A stretch of DNA of 64,000 bases. Origin: Paenibacillus_AR mesotrionivorans (GTDB lineage Bacteria > Bacillota > Bacilli > Paenibacillales > NBRC-103111). How positions within the stretch are numbered: the first letter of the stretch is position 1; each line of letters starts with the position of its first letter. Of the stretch, positions 45,681 through 54,577 are shown in pieces. The position numbers and the translations under genes were made by a program. The notes beneath the pieces are model-generated. The model did not search any database and was not told the DNA's origin. It was given only the letters and a program-made list of their open reading frames with translations. The stretch spans positions 62,001 through 126,000 of the forward strand of contig NZ_JBJURJ010000019.1 of the NCBI RefSeq assembly GCF_046098205.1, written 5' to 3'.

Positions 45681-46502
45681 ATGAAACGATACATGTCAGT
45701 CATTACGGAATCAGACAGGGAGCTTCCTTATTACCTGGTGGATGCGGGGCATCAATGGAACCAGGAGCACATCGTCCGGCCTAACGGATATTTGTACCAA
45801 TGGATTCAATGTGTCCAGGGTGAAGGGGAATTGATTACCGGCGGCAAAACCTGCCGGCTGAAGGAAGGCTCCGGCATGCTTCTGTTTAAGGGCGAGCCTC
45901 ACGAATATTACGCCATCAGCTCCACATGGATCACGGACTGGATTGTGTTTGACGGCAGGCAGGTTGGCCCTTTCCTGCAGCAAACGGCCGGCATCCCGGG
46001 CTCCTGTGCCTTATATGTGTCCCGGCCGGATATTCTCTTAACCCGGGTCCAGCAGCTTCTGGATATCGGCCATTCCGATGCTGCCCTTAAGAGCCTCAAA
46101 AGCTCCGCCGTGATTTATTCCCTTCTGACCGATATCATGCAGCATACATCCGTGCATCCTAACAACAGCCCAACCAATCTCAATTACAAGCTGAAGCCGC
46201 TTTTCCAATATATTGATCACAATTACGGGAAGCCGCTCACCCTTGACGCTATGGCCGGTATTGCCGGCATGACCCCGCAGCATTTATGCACCGTCTTCAA
46301 GAAAACCACCAACATCCGGATTTTCCAATACATCAACTCGGTCCGGATCCAAAAAAGCAAGGAGCTTCTGCTGCAGCATCCCCATATGCAAGTGAAGGAA
46401 ATCGCTTTACTCTCCGGCTTTGAGGACGCCAACTATTTCTGCTCCGTCTTCAAGAAGCAGGAGCAAATCAGCCCCAACCAATTCCGAAAAATTCATCACT
46501 GA
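45681..46502 (+). CDS. AraC-family regulator
   Basis: 273 residues with an N-terminal cupin-like domain (WIQCVQGEGELITGG, GMLLFKGEPHEYYAI) and a C-terminal AraC DNA-binding domain (TPQHLCTVFKKTTNIR, FEDANYFCSVFKKQEQISP). The ribosome site is weak (AAGGG, spacing long). It is divergent from the GH2 gene and likely regulates it. Confidence 0.92.
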   Translation: MKRYMSVITESDRELPYYLVDAGHQWNQEHIVRPNGYLYQWIQCVQGEGELITGGKTCRLKEGSGMLLFKGEPHEYYAISSTWITDWIVFDGRQVGPFLQQTAGIPGSCALYVSRPDILLTRVQQLLDIGHSDAALKSLKSSAVIYSLLTDIMQHTSVHPNNSPTNLNYKLKPLFQYIDHNYGKPLTLDAMAGIAGMTPQHLCTVFKKTTNIRIFQYINSVRIQKSKELLLQHPHMQVKEIALLSGFEDANYFCSVFKKQEQISPNQFRKIHH

Positions 46503-46508
46503 AAAATC

Positions 46509-46544
46509 AAAAAAGGCCTCAGCCCGGAGGCTGAAGCCCTTTTT
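46509..46544. terminator. Bidirectional terminator between convergent genes
   Basis: AAAAAGGCCTCAGCC pairs with GGCTGAAGCCCTTTTT with two imperfect positions around a short loop. A and T runs on both sides suit both the AraC gene and the pectate lyase gene. Confidence 0.8.
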
Positions 46545-46556
46545 ACAGATAGAAAA

Positions 46557-47531
46557 CTACTTGATCAGGTTTGACGGCCAGTTTCCGTACCATGAATAGC
46601 CTGTTCTTCTCTCCTGCTCAATGTCACTGAGCTTGTACTTCACAACGCCGTCACGGCCCACAAAAATCGGCTTGTTGGTGCCAATTTCATAGAACCGCGC
46701 CCAAATCGGAGTGGTTACGCTGGGGTCTTGCACAACCACAACATCATCCGCTGTTTTGACCACTTTGATTCCGGTAATTTTCACTGCCTTGAACCAGTCC
46801 ACAGCAGCATTGATGGAAGCGGTGATTTGTGTCGTGGCGGTCCTGGTTTTCAGGAAGTTAACAATCGCCACGCTTTCGCTTGAGCAGAGGGAAGGGACCT
46901 CATACGCTCTGGCCCCTGCCGGCTTCAGGGTGCTGGCATCATGCTGCTGCCCCCATACCGTCAGCTTGCCGTTGACCGTAACCTGGGTTTTCAGGATGCA
47001 ATCAATGGCTTTATCTACGGCTTGTTTGCTCTTGCCGGCCAAGGTGCTGTCGATGAAGGAGAAATCGCCCTTTTTGCCCGCAACCTCATCCAACAAAATG
47101 ACTACATTCACCATAGCATTGTCATTGTAGGTAATATGGGTATGATAGTCTGTGCTTTTGTAGATTTGGGGAAAGCCGCCATTGGCGTATTGCATACTGA
47201 GCAGGAAATTGATGCCCTTAATAGCCGCAGCCGAATATTGGCTGTTGTTGGTTTTTTTGAATTCCGCCGCCAATCTTCTGATTTCCGTGTATGTAGCCTT
47301 ATTGTCAATGGTGGACTTGGCCCAATCGCCGCTAGTGACCGAATAATCCTTCTTCCAGCCGCCGTCGGACTGCTGGTTTTTGATAATGTCGGCAATGCTG
47401 GCTGTGGCGCCGGATGCATCCGCAGCATATACGGTTCCTGTCGGATGGAGAATAACGGCCGGTACAGACAAAGCCATCGTAAAGGCTACTGCAATGGCAA
47501 GAGTGCTTTTTTTCAAATTGAACATGTTCAT
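46557..47531 (-). CDS. Secreted pectate lyase, PL10 family
   Basis: 324 residues. Signal peptide (about 1-36) then a PL10 alpha-helical catalytic domain. The family hallmark VWGQQHDASTLKPAGARAYE is at about 192-211, containing the catalytic Arg region (R208). THITYNDNAMVNV holds calcium-site Asp, and QSDGGWKKDYS and ANGGFPQIYKS are typical too. It cleaves polygalacturonate by beta-elimination outside the cell. The GGAG ribosome site is 10 nt from the ATG; a two-codon frame ATG-AGA-TGA begins 5 nt earlier and overlaps the start. It has its own sigma-A promoter and a cre site. Confidence 0.92.
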   Translation of the reverse strand: MNMFNLKKSTLAIAVAFTMALSVPAVILHPTGTVYAADASGATASIADIIKNQQSDGGWKKDYSVTSGDWAKSTIDNKATYTEIRRLAAEFKKTNNSQYSAAAIKGINFLLSMQYANGGFPQIYKSTDYHTHITYNDNAMVNVVILLDEVAGKKGDFSFIDSTLAGKSKQAVDKAIDCILKTQVTVNGKLTVWGQQHDASTLKPAGARAYEVPSLCSSESVAIVNFLKTRTATTQITASINAAVDWFKAVKITGIKVVKTADDVVVVQDPSVTTPIWARFYEIGTNKPIFVGRDGVVKYKLSDIEQERRTGYSWYGNWPSNLIK

Positions 47532-47606
47532 CTCATTGATTCTCCTTTGTTTGTATGAATAATTGAACTGCTCTTCAACCGTGCCGGTTGTGAATCACCG
47601 CCTTTT

Positions 47607-47620
47607 TGTTAGCGTTTACA
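47607..47620. promoter_or_regulatory. CcpA (cre) site of the pectate lyase gene
   Basis: On the minus strand TGTAAACGCTAACA fits the cre consensus TGWAANCGNTNWCA at every position. It lies just downstream of the promoter -10, the classic position for catabolite repression. Confidence 0.8.
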
Positions 47621-47633
47621 TATGGACAACTTG

Positions 47634-47662
47634 ATTGTATTCCAATATCTTCCTTTTGTCAA
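47634..47662 (-). promoter_or_regulatory. Sigma-A promoter of the pectate lyase gene
   Basis: Minus strand: TTGACA (47657-47662), 17 nt, TACAAT (47634-47639). Confidence 0.8.
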
Positions 47663-47725
47663 TTATCGCCAATAAGAAGTCAAATATAATGAAATTTCTT
47701 TAAATTATTATATATTATTGATAAT

Positions 47726-47759
47726 AAAAAGACTTTAAGCAGAAATCCTGCTTAAAGTC
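47726..47759 (-). terminator. Terminator of the uronate dehydrogenase-like gene
   Basis: GACTTTAAGCAG pairs perfectly with CTGCTTAAAGTC around a 5-nt loop, followed by TTTTT on the minus strand, 11 bases after the stop. Confidence 0.88.
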
Positions 47760-47769
47760 CCCTCTCGTG

Positions 47770-48546
47770 TTACTTCTTCTGCCCGCCCTGGAATTGCGTC
47801 TCATCCTGCTTCACCCGGGCCCCCGCTTCCTTCGCCTTTTCCAGCAGCTCCGTGGCGTCATCCTGCGGCTTATAGCCGATAAGGTCCTGCAGATAGTCAA
47901 TATTATAGTAGCTGTCGCTGTTGGCCGACGTGCCGTACAGGTTCACATACCTAAGTTGGTCGTTTGCCTCGATGCAGCACGTGACCAATTGGGTCATATC
48001 CCGCTCGGAGATCCAAATCTTCCCGGCGCGCTCCGAATGGGGGCGGTCATCTCCGGGGAAATTGCCGATTCTAATATTAAACGAGGAAATTTTGCCCTGA
48101 TCCGCATACAAACGTCCCAAGAGCTCAATATAACATTTGCTCAGGCCATAAAAGCTGTCCGGGCGGTAGGGATCATCGGGATCTACCTTCTGTTCCGTCT
48201 TATAAAACCCCGTCGCATGGTTGGAGCTGGCAAACACCAGCCGCCGAACCCCGTTGCCCACCGCGGCTTCAAACAGCTTATACGCATTGCTGACGTTACC
48301 GTTTAACACCTTGCCCAGAAAATCATCCTCATCCTTGATCCAGGCAAAATGCAGAATTGTATCCACACCTTTGGTGAGGTCGGCCAGCTGTTTCTCGTCC
48401 GCAACGTCCGCCTCCAGGATTCCCTGGTCCTCATCCGCTTTGATGTCTACCCCAATAACGTCATACCTGCCGTCCTGCTTCAGATTGTTGTAGATAGCAT
48501 TTCCGATTACACCTGCAGCCCCAGTAAGCAGAAGCTTGCGTTTCAT
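47770..48546 (-). CDS. NAD-dependent uronate dehydrogenase-like protein
   Basis: 258 residues, extended short-chain dehydrogenase/reductase fold. The NAD-binding loop is TGAAGVIG (residues 8-15) and the catalytic pair Y133/K137 lies in FYGLSK. SSNHATGFY and YRPDSFYGLSK resemble known uronate dehydrogenases, which oxidise galacturonate or glucuronate to the aldaro-lactone. Next to a pectate lyase gene this would be a sensible galacturonate route, but other NAD-epimerases share much of this pattern. The ATG has AAAGGGG 10 nt upstream. A strong terminator follows, so it is not cotranscribed into the pectate lyase gene. Confidence 0.75.
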   Translation of the reverse strand: MKRKLLLTGAAGVIGNAIYNNLKQDGRYDVIGVDIKADEDQGILEADVADEKQLADLTKGVDTILHFAWIKDEDDFLGKVLNGNVSNAYKLFEAAVGNGVRRLVFASSNHATGFYKTEQKVDPDDPYRPDSFYGLSKCYIELLGRLYADQGKISSFNIRIGNFPGDDRPHSERAGKIWISERDMTQLVTCCIEANDQLRYVNLYGTSANSDSYYNIDYLQDLIGYKPQDDATELLEKAKEAGARVKQDETQFQGGQKK

Positions 48547-48601
48547 CTGAAATCATCCCCTTTCTATGGCTCATATCTACTTTAACCCAAACAGAAAGGA
48601 G

Positions 48602-51220
48602 TCAAGCCTGCTCATCCAGTATTTCGATGTACCCGTCTGTGCCGTTAACGCGGATCCGCTGTCCGTCCTTAATCAGCCTGGTGGCATTCTCCACCCCCAC
48701 TACAGCAGGCAGGCCGTATTCCCGTGCGATAACCGCTCCGTGGGTCATAAGACCGCCAACCTCCGTAACCAGACCCTTGATGGAAATAAACAAGGGGGTC
48801 CAGCCCGGGTCCGTAAAGGAGGTGATCAGGATATCCCCCTCCTCCAGGTCCGCATCCTCCAGGCTCAGAATAACCCGTGCTCGCCCCTCTGCCACCCCGG
48901 CGGATACAGGCAGCCCGATAACCGCCCGGTCCGGGAGATTCTCCCGCTTGTACGCCCCCGTCACAATTTCACCTTCAGACGTCATCACTCGGGGAGGAGT
49001 CAGCTTTTCATAACCCCGGTATTCCTCCTTCCGCCTGCCTATGATGGCATAATCAAGACGTTGTGTACGCACAGCCTCATGAAGCTCCTCAAACGTCAGG
49101 TAATACATGTCGTCCTTTTCCCGGATCACCTGAGCCTGCACCAGCTGCTCCGCTTCCCTCAGCAAGGCTTGCTTGTAAATCAAATAACGGCAGATCATTC
49201 CGTATTTGGGGTATTCCCTGAACCCGCTGCAGGTCCGTAGAATACGAATCATCCGTTGGGCTTCTGCTGCTTTTTCGCCGCCGTCAGGCAACAGCCTGAT
49301 CCTCTCCAAGAGCTCCCGCTCCTTTTCCCGGGCTGCCTGCTGCCCTTGCTCATATTTCCGAATGCCGGCTTCAGGGCCGAATTGCTTGAGATTCCCGAGA
49401 AGCAAAGGAACCAGCGCAAGGGGATGTTCACTCCAGCGTGTTCTTGTGATATCGATCTCACCGGGGCAGCGCATCCCATATTGGCCGAGAAAATCCCCGA
49501 AGGCCTCCTTTACTTCCCGGCCTCCCTCCAGGGGATCAAGCTCCTCCAAAAAGCAGCTGCTTTTTGCCTGCTGCAAATAAGCGATGACCTGCGGATATGG
49601 ACGAATAACATCCGCCAGCTCCAACAGGGCCAAGCCCATCTCCGAGGTGATATTATGGGGTACGGATTGGGACAGTATATCTGCCGCACCCTTTTCCCCC
49701 AACCATTGATTCATGTGCTCATTCAACCACACCGAAGCATTCATTGCTGCCATATACACACTTGCAGCCTTCGGATCAAAGAGGAATTTCTTCAGCACAG
49801 GGATATCCCCCAGAATAAAATCAAACAAGTCAGGGCCGGATTTGGCCGATATAGTCTGTTTCAGCTCTGCGATGGAGTCTTCCGTCTTTCTTATTAAAGC
49901 GGAAACCAGCTCAGCGTCCGGTTCAGGCAGCGGATGGGTTTCGGGAAGCGGATTTTCCCGTTTGCCCGCAGAGGACGCCTCGTTGATGTCAGACGGCAAG
50001 GGAATATAATCCCGTTCAATCAGATTCAGAAGAGCGTCCTTGATCAACGGGTCGGACTGGCCGAAGGAGGTTAACAGCATGTCTCTGGTGGCGGGTGAAG
50101 CCAGCATGGGGGCCACATCCACAAACAGCCTGCCACCTGCTGTACGCATACGTGCAGGAGTGACCATCAGATAAAAAGACAGCCCCAACGGTTTGATCGG
50201 GTCCGTCATCATTTGCTGGTGGCCCACAGACAAATAAACCTGCCTGCCCTCGTCCTTCGTTTCGGGAACCGGAAACAAGGTAGTGATAGGACGGCTTTGA
50301 AGGATATAAAACACCCCGTCTGCCAACCCCCATTCAATATCCTGGGGGCAGCCGAAATACGCCTCAATTCTTCTTCCTATACGCGCCAGCTCCAGAATCT
50401 CCCCGTCCGTTAGCGCCGGAGATGTTTGGCGGGCGGGGTCAACCGGCCGGATTTCCGTTCCGCCTTCCGTCCGGGCATAAACAGCCTGGTGTTTGGCAGC
50501 CAGACGTTTCCCGGTGATATGCCCATTCTGCACGTTATAACAATCTGCCGAAACCAGGCCCGAAACCAGCGCCTCCCCAAGTCCAAAGCCGGCATCAATG
50601 GACAGTACCGTGCGGTTGAAGGTGACCGGGTCTGCGGTGAATAATATGCCCGAGGCTTCGGGAAAAACCATTCTTTGAACGATTACGGCTGCATAAACCT
50701 GGTGGTGCGGAAAACCGTTCTGCATGCGGTAAACCACAGCCCGGTCCGTAAACAACGAAGCCCAGCACTGGCGGATATGCTCCAGGATAGCAGCCTTGCC
50801 TCTGATATTCAGGTAGGAATCCTGCTGCCCCGCAAAAGAAGCATGCGGCAAATCCTCAGCCGTCGCACTGGACCGCACGGCATATGCATGCTCCTCTCCC
50901 AAGCGGGACAGATAACCGCCAACAGCATCTGTGATCGCAGCGGGAATTTCCACCTCCGTAATGGCATGGCGGATTTTACTGCAGATTTCCCGGACAGATT
51001 CCCGGTCTTCCGGCTTCAGTATAGCCAGCTGGTCAAGCAAAGCATGATAAGCTTCGTTGTGTGCGGTTGCTTGCTGGAACGCCTCCGTGGTGATGCAAAA
51101 GCCCTCCGGTACAATCACTCCTTCCAAACGTGACAATCTCCCCAGATGCATCCCTTTTCCGCCGACCAAAGCCAGCTGCGTTTCATCGATTTCCTGAAAC
51201 CCGAGAACCAAAGAGCCCAT
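48602..51220 (-). CDS. rph: Rifampin phosphotransferase-like (PEP synthase-related) enzyme
   Basis: 872 residues, close to the usual length of rifampin phosphotransferases. The N-terminal ATP-binding domain (about 1-310) has GGKGMHLGRL, YAVRSSATAEDLPHASFAGQ and IEWGLADGVFYILQSRP. A long rifampin-binding-type middle region (about 320-750) follows. The C-terminal swivelling His domain carries H827 in GGLMTHGAVIAREYGLPAV. The enzyme transfers the beta-phosphate of ATP to rifampin. The ATG at 51220 has GGGGAG 6 nt upstream; a frame extension of 14 codons is not needed. A clear sigma-A promoter lies about 120 bp upstream. Related phosphotransferases with other substrates exist, so resistance is likely, not proven. 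Confidence 0.85.
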   Translation of the reverse strand: MGSLVLGFQEIDETQLALVGGKGMHLGRLSRLEGVIVPEGFCITTEAFQQATAHNEAYHALLDQLAILKPEDRESVREICSKIRHAITEVEIPAAITDAVGGYLSRLGEEHAYAVRSSATAEDLPHASFAGQQDSYLNIRGKAAILEHIRQCWASLFTDRAVVYRMQNGFPHHQVYAAVIVQRMVFPEASGILFTADPVTFNRTVLSIDAGFGLGEALVSGLVSADCYNVQNGHITGKRLAAKHQAVYARTEGGTEIRPVDPARQTSPALTDGEILELARIGRRIEAYFGCPQDIEWGLADGVFYILQSRPITTLFPVPETKDEGRQVYLSVGHQQMMTDPIKPLGLSFYLMVTPARMRTAGGRLFVDVAPMLASPATRDMLLTSFGQSDPLIKDALLNLIERDYIPLPSDINEASSAGKRENPLPETHPLPEPDAELVSALIRKTEDSIAELKQTISAKSGPDLFDFILGDIPVLKKFLFDPKAASVYMAAMNASVWLNEHMNQWLGEKGAADILSQSVPHNITSEMGLALLELADVIRPYPQVIAYLQQAKSSCFLEELDPLEGGREVKEAFGDFLGQYGMRCPGEIDITRTRWSEHPLALVPLLLGNLKQFGPEAGIRKYEQGQQAAREKERELLERIRLLPDGGEKAAEAQRMIRILRTCSGFREYPKYGMICRYLIYKQALLREAEQLVQAQVIREKDDMYYLTFEELHEAVRTQRLDYAIIGRRKEEYRGYEKLTPPRVMTSEGEIVTGAYKRENLPDRAVIGLPVSAGVAEGRARVILSLEDADLEEGDILITSFTDPGWTPLFISIKGLVTEVGGLMTHGAVIAREYGLPAVVGVENATRLIKDGQRIRVNGTDGYIEILDEQA

Positions 51221-51342
51221 TCGAATCTCCCCTAACCTCTGAAATGAGAAAACCGTTGACAAGAGGGCGCAGACATGATACGATTAAAATGTAAGATAAG
51301 ATACTTCTGTCTTCTACTCGGTAAAAACGCAGTAGTGATCCG

Positions 51343-51371
51343 ATTATAGCATTGGGTTTATGGATTTGCAA
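51343..51371 (-). promoter_or_regulatory. Sigma-A promoter of the rph-like gene
   Basis: Minus strand: TTGCAA (51366-51371), 17 nt, TATAAT (51343-51348). It leaves an untranslated leader of about 115 nt in which I see no clear attenuator. Confidence 0.7.
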
Positions 51372-51380
51372 TTGAAATGT

Positions 51381-51409
51381 AGAACCTGCTTTTGTGCAGG
51401 TTCTTTTTT
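51381..51409 (+). terminator. Terminator-like hairpin facing the plus strand
   Basis: AGAACCTGC pairs with GCAGGTTCT around TTTTGT, followed by TTTTTT on the plus strand. No plus-strand gene ends here, so it may stop antisense transcription. Confidence 0.6.
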
Positions 51410-51435
51410 GCTTTCCAGCGGGGATTGCGGGCGCC

Positions 51436-51470
51436 AAAACAAAGAAGCAGGTGGCCCTTGCACCTGCTTC
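51436..51470 (-). terminator. Terminator of the erythromycin esterase-like gene
   Basis: GAAGCAGGTG pairs perfectly with CACCTGCTTC around a 7-nt loop and is followed by TTTGTTTT on the minus strand, 6 bases after the stop. Confidence 0.85.
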
Positions 51471-51476
51471 AAACTT

Positions 51477-52748
51477 TTAGGACAAAAGCACATGAGCCTC
51501 CATAGGCTCCAAAGCGCTGGTTGTGTCCAGATAGATAAACGCGTTATACCGTTTGGGGATGATCGTAGGCACATAATTGCCCCGCTCCCGCTCCGGATGA
51601 TACACGACCCCGATGGCGCGGTGGCCAAGGGTCGTCTGCTCCAGTAACCGCGCTTCTTCCTGTCCAAACAGGAACAGCTTATCCTCAGGACCGATGCGAT
51701 GCAGTATTTCCTCCCAGCTGTTCAATTGGGCTTCCGGTACGGTCATCATCTCCGGCGGTTCTCCCCAACTGCGCGCCGCGGTTACCGTCCCCCGGCAGGT
51801 TCCGTAGCCGATTGCATATACGGCATCGAGTCCGTGATGCTCCCGCAACAATTGGCCTACGTTAACCATCCCGTCCTCCGCCATATCAGTGGCCCGGGCA
51901 TCGCCGATATGGGTGTTGTGCTCCCAAACCACAGCCCGGGCAGTCTCTCCATAAAAGGCTGTAAGCTTCTCCAGCGCGGATACCATATGGCGGTCCCGGA
52001 CATTCCAGGATTCAGCATCATGACGGATCATGATCCGGTAATACGCCTCGGCGTTCCGTACGGCCAAGGCATTCATCTCCCCGTTTAAGGCACGCTCCCG
52101 CTCATCCACGCTTTGGGCTTCCTTCCATTTATCCTGCAGGCCGGCAAGAAGCTTCACCACTTCATCCTCGCAGCCCTCCCCATACAGAGAAGCCGAAATG
52201 CCGTATGATTGCCCGTCCCTGTTAAAAGGGTCAAAACATTCGAAGGCGCGTTTCGCCGCCTCCAGATCTATCCCCGGACGGAACCGCAGAATGTTCAGAA
52301 TTTCATCCATCGATTCCCAAAGGCTGTACACATCGATCCCGTAGAAGCCAACCTTCTCTTCCCGGGGTTTATCCTTGTTATATTCCCGTAGCCATTCCGC
52401 AAAGGCGGCCACCTCTCCGTTGGCCCACATCCAGGTTGGCCAACGGCTGAAGCCCTGCAGCGCCTCATACACATTGTCCGCCGCGTCCGGGCTTCCCTTC
52501 ACATACCGGTTCAGAGCAAAACAGGCAGGCCAGTCCCCCTCCACCGCTACGAAGCGGATACCGCCGCCGGTGATCAGACGTTTGGTCAACTCAGCGCGGT
52601 CGCGGTAAAATTCCATCGTCCCGTGGGAGGCCTCCCCGATCAGAATATACTTGGTGGCACCTGCCCGATTTACCAGCTCCTCCCGGACTCCTTCTTCGGC
52701 ATACGGCTTGGCCAGCTTCTTGATTTCATGGATCAATTCATTCTCCAT
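51477..52748 (-). CDS. Erythromycin esterase family protein
   Basis: 423 residues. ILIGEASHGTMEFYRDR carries H42, the counterpart of the catalytic His of EreB, and VAVEGDWPA carries E70. VVWEHNTHIGDARA is the third family block. Some members open the macrolide lactone ring, but many close homologues in Bacillus and Paenibacillus do not act on erythromycin, so the natural substrate is open. The expected ribosome site is poor (GGGGGCGG, 3 nt from the ATG), while a strong AAAGGAGG lies about 25 nt upstream with no start codon at the right distance. It ends in its own terminator. Confidence 0.85.
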   Translation of the reverse strand: MENELIHEIKKLAKPYAEEGVREELVNRAGATKYILIGEASHGTMEFYRDRAELTKRLITGGGIRFVAVEGDWPACFALNRYVKGSPDAADNVYEALQGFSRWPTWMWANGEVAAFAEWLREYNKDKPREEKVGFYGIDVYSLWESMDEILNILRFRPGIDLEAAKRAFECFDPFNRDGQSYGISASLYGEGCEDEVVKLLAGLQDKWKEAQSVDERERALNGEMNALAVRNAEAYYRIMIRHDAESWNVRDRHMVSALEKLTAFYGETARAVVWEHNTHIGDARATDMAEDGMVNVGQLLREHHGLDAVYAIGYGTCRGTVTAARSWGEPPEMMTVPEAQLNSWEEILHRIGPEDKLFLFGQEEARLLEQTTLGHRAIGVVYHPERERGNYVPTIIPKRYNAFIYLDTTSALEPMEAHVLLS

Positions 52749-53107
52749 CGTCCGCCCCCTGGATTTTAATTCCTCCTTTGTTCGGCAGTATTGTCCCCGG
52801 CGGGACCCGCTTTATACGAAACAAATTTGCAAGATCGCTCCAGCGGCAACAATCCCAATAGGGCAAATAGCATTCATCATTCCTGGTTTCCCCGCGCAGC
52901 ATGGAAAAGCTGCCGGAACAATGAAAACGTCCGGCAGCTTCAGGTGATTCTCGCGGACACAGGGGACCTTATTCGTTCGAAAAAGGAGCTCCACCGTCTC
53001 CAGAGCTGCAATTAGCGTCACTGGAGTCCGTCCCATCTGCAAAACACCCGTTTTGTCAAAATAGCGTCTTACCGGTCCGTTACCGCCAGCCAGCATACCA
53101 CCGCTAG
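52749..53107. other. Intergenic space with one hairpin
   Basis: No gene seen. AAGCTGCCGGA (52907-52917) pairs perfectly with TCCGGCAGCTT (52930-52940). On the minus strand it is followed by TTCC and could weakly terminate the GH43 gene that ends at 53108. Confidence 0.6.
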
Positions 53108-54526
53108 TTATACCTCCAGCGTGAAGGAGGCCAGTCCGGCGCTGCCGGAGCCGGTATACGTCAGGTAGATGGCCTGCACGCCATCGGGTATGGCGATATC
53201 CGCTACATATTCCTTCCACACATTGGTGAACACCACCGGAATCTCGCCCAGCACCGGGCCATCCCATGCGGTTTTCACCTGGAAGCTCCCGCGGCAGTAG
53301 CCCCGTACCCGAATTTTCACCCGTTTGACTCCCTCACAGTGGAAATACTTAAACCCGGCCGTTGCGGAATCCAGCATATTGGCGATATAACCGGGCTCTT
53401 CATCCCCGTCCTTGCCATCCTGGGTAATTCTGGGGAAGCGGCTGTCCATCCAAATCCCCTCACCCCCCACATACTTGGCCTCATCCTTGTAGAACAGATT
53501 GCAGGCCAGATAAGCGGGATATTCTCCCTTTCCCGCCAATGGCCCGTCGTTCAGCCCGCAGGAGGTCATCTCCACCTGAGGAATCGAACCGTCCGGATGA
53601 AGCCGAAGCCGTTCCGCACAGCCCTGGCGGCTGAAATGGGTGCCGTTGGTCTGGCGGTGGTAGAAGATGTACCACTCCCCGTTGATTTCCGCCAAGCCCC
53701 CATGGTTGTTGCCGCCGTAGAACATGGGTTTATCCGCAGGTTTATAAGAACCGATATGCAAATCATTATTGCTGACGATTACGCCCCTGTATACGAAGCC
53801 GCCTGTGGGAGATGGGCTTGTGGCATAACACAGCTCATGCATCACCACGGAGGAATAAACGAAATAATAGGTGTCCCTTATTTTGCGGATGGAGGAAGCC
53901 TCGAAAAATTCATGCCCCTCAAAGCCGCTGCCCCCGCTATAAGGCTGACTGGGCACAAGTGTGGCCGGCTCCTCCAGAACGGTCAGCATATCCGGGCCCA
54001 GAACCGTCACGCTGGCGCCTTTCCGGGATCGGTCTCCCACCGCACAGAAGCCCGTATAGAGGTAGGTTCTATCCCCTTCTGTCAGCACAGCCGGGTCAAA
54101 TTGAGGCTCGTCCCCCTCCTTCTCCCCCAGGCGGGTGCCGTCGGCATACGACACATACCCGTAAAATTCATACTGCCCTGCCGGTTTGTCACAAACCGCC
54201 ACAGAAACCACGGATACCTTATCCAGCACGTAATACAGATAATACCTGCCGTCCGGCCCTACGGTCACATCCGGCGCATAGAGGCACATGCTTCCGTCCC
54301 GGTTCAAGGGATCCTCGGTTTTGGGGTAGATGACTCCTTCATAACGCCAATCGCCCAGATCATCCACCGGCGCAGACCAGCATACATAGTCGTTCAAGCA
54401 GAACACATGCCCGTTGAACCGGTCATGGGAGCCGTACACATATACCCGTCCGTCATAGAAATGGGGCTCTCCGTCAGGAATATATTCCCAGGAGGGCAGA
54501 TAGGGGTTTACACCTTGCTTTTTCAT
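53108..54526 (-). CDS. GH43 enzyme with C-terminal carbohydrate-binding domain
   Basis: 472 residues. A five-bladed GH43 domain (about 1-320) has D18 (EYIPDGEPH), D86 (YAPDV) and the acid E209 (FFEASSIRKI), the expected catalytic triad. NNHGGLAEINGEWYIFYHR is a typical last-blade motif. A CBM6-like jelly roll (about 340-472) follows. There is no signal peptide. It is likely a beta-xylosidase or alpha-arabinofuranosidase acting on imported oligosaccharides. The ATG has GGAGAGGG just upstream. It is third of three GH43 genes read in the same direction, 51 bp after the preceding one. Confidence 0.88.
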   Translation of the reverse strand: MKKQGVNPYLPSWEYIPDGEPHFYDGRVYVYGSHDRFNGHVFCLNDYVCWSAPVDDLGDWRYEGVIYPKTEDPLNRDGSMCLYAPDVTVGPDGRYYLYYVLDKVSVVSVAVCDKPAGQYEFYGYVSYADGTRLGEKEGDEPQFDPAVLTEGDRTYLYTGFCAVGDRSRKGASVTVLGPDMLTVLEEPATLVPSQPYSGGSGFEGHEFFEASSIRKIRDTYYFVYSSVVMHELCYATSPSPTGGFVYRGVIVSNNDLHIGSYKPADKPMFYGGNNHGGLAEINGEWYIFYHRQTNGTHFSRQGCAERLRLHPDGSIPQVEMTSCGLNDGPLAGKGEYPAYLACNLFYKDEAKYVGGEGIWMDSRFPRITQDGKDGDEEPGYIANMLDSATAGFKYFHCEGVKRVKIRVRGYCRGSFQVKTAWDGPVLGEIPVVFTNVWKEYVADIAIPDGVQAIYLTYTGSGSAGLASFTLEV

Positions 54527-54577
54527 CGTGACCCTCTCCTTATCGTGCGTATAGAACGCGGATGGCCGGCTCCCCGG

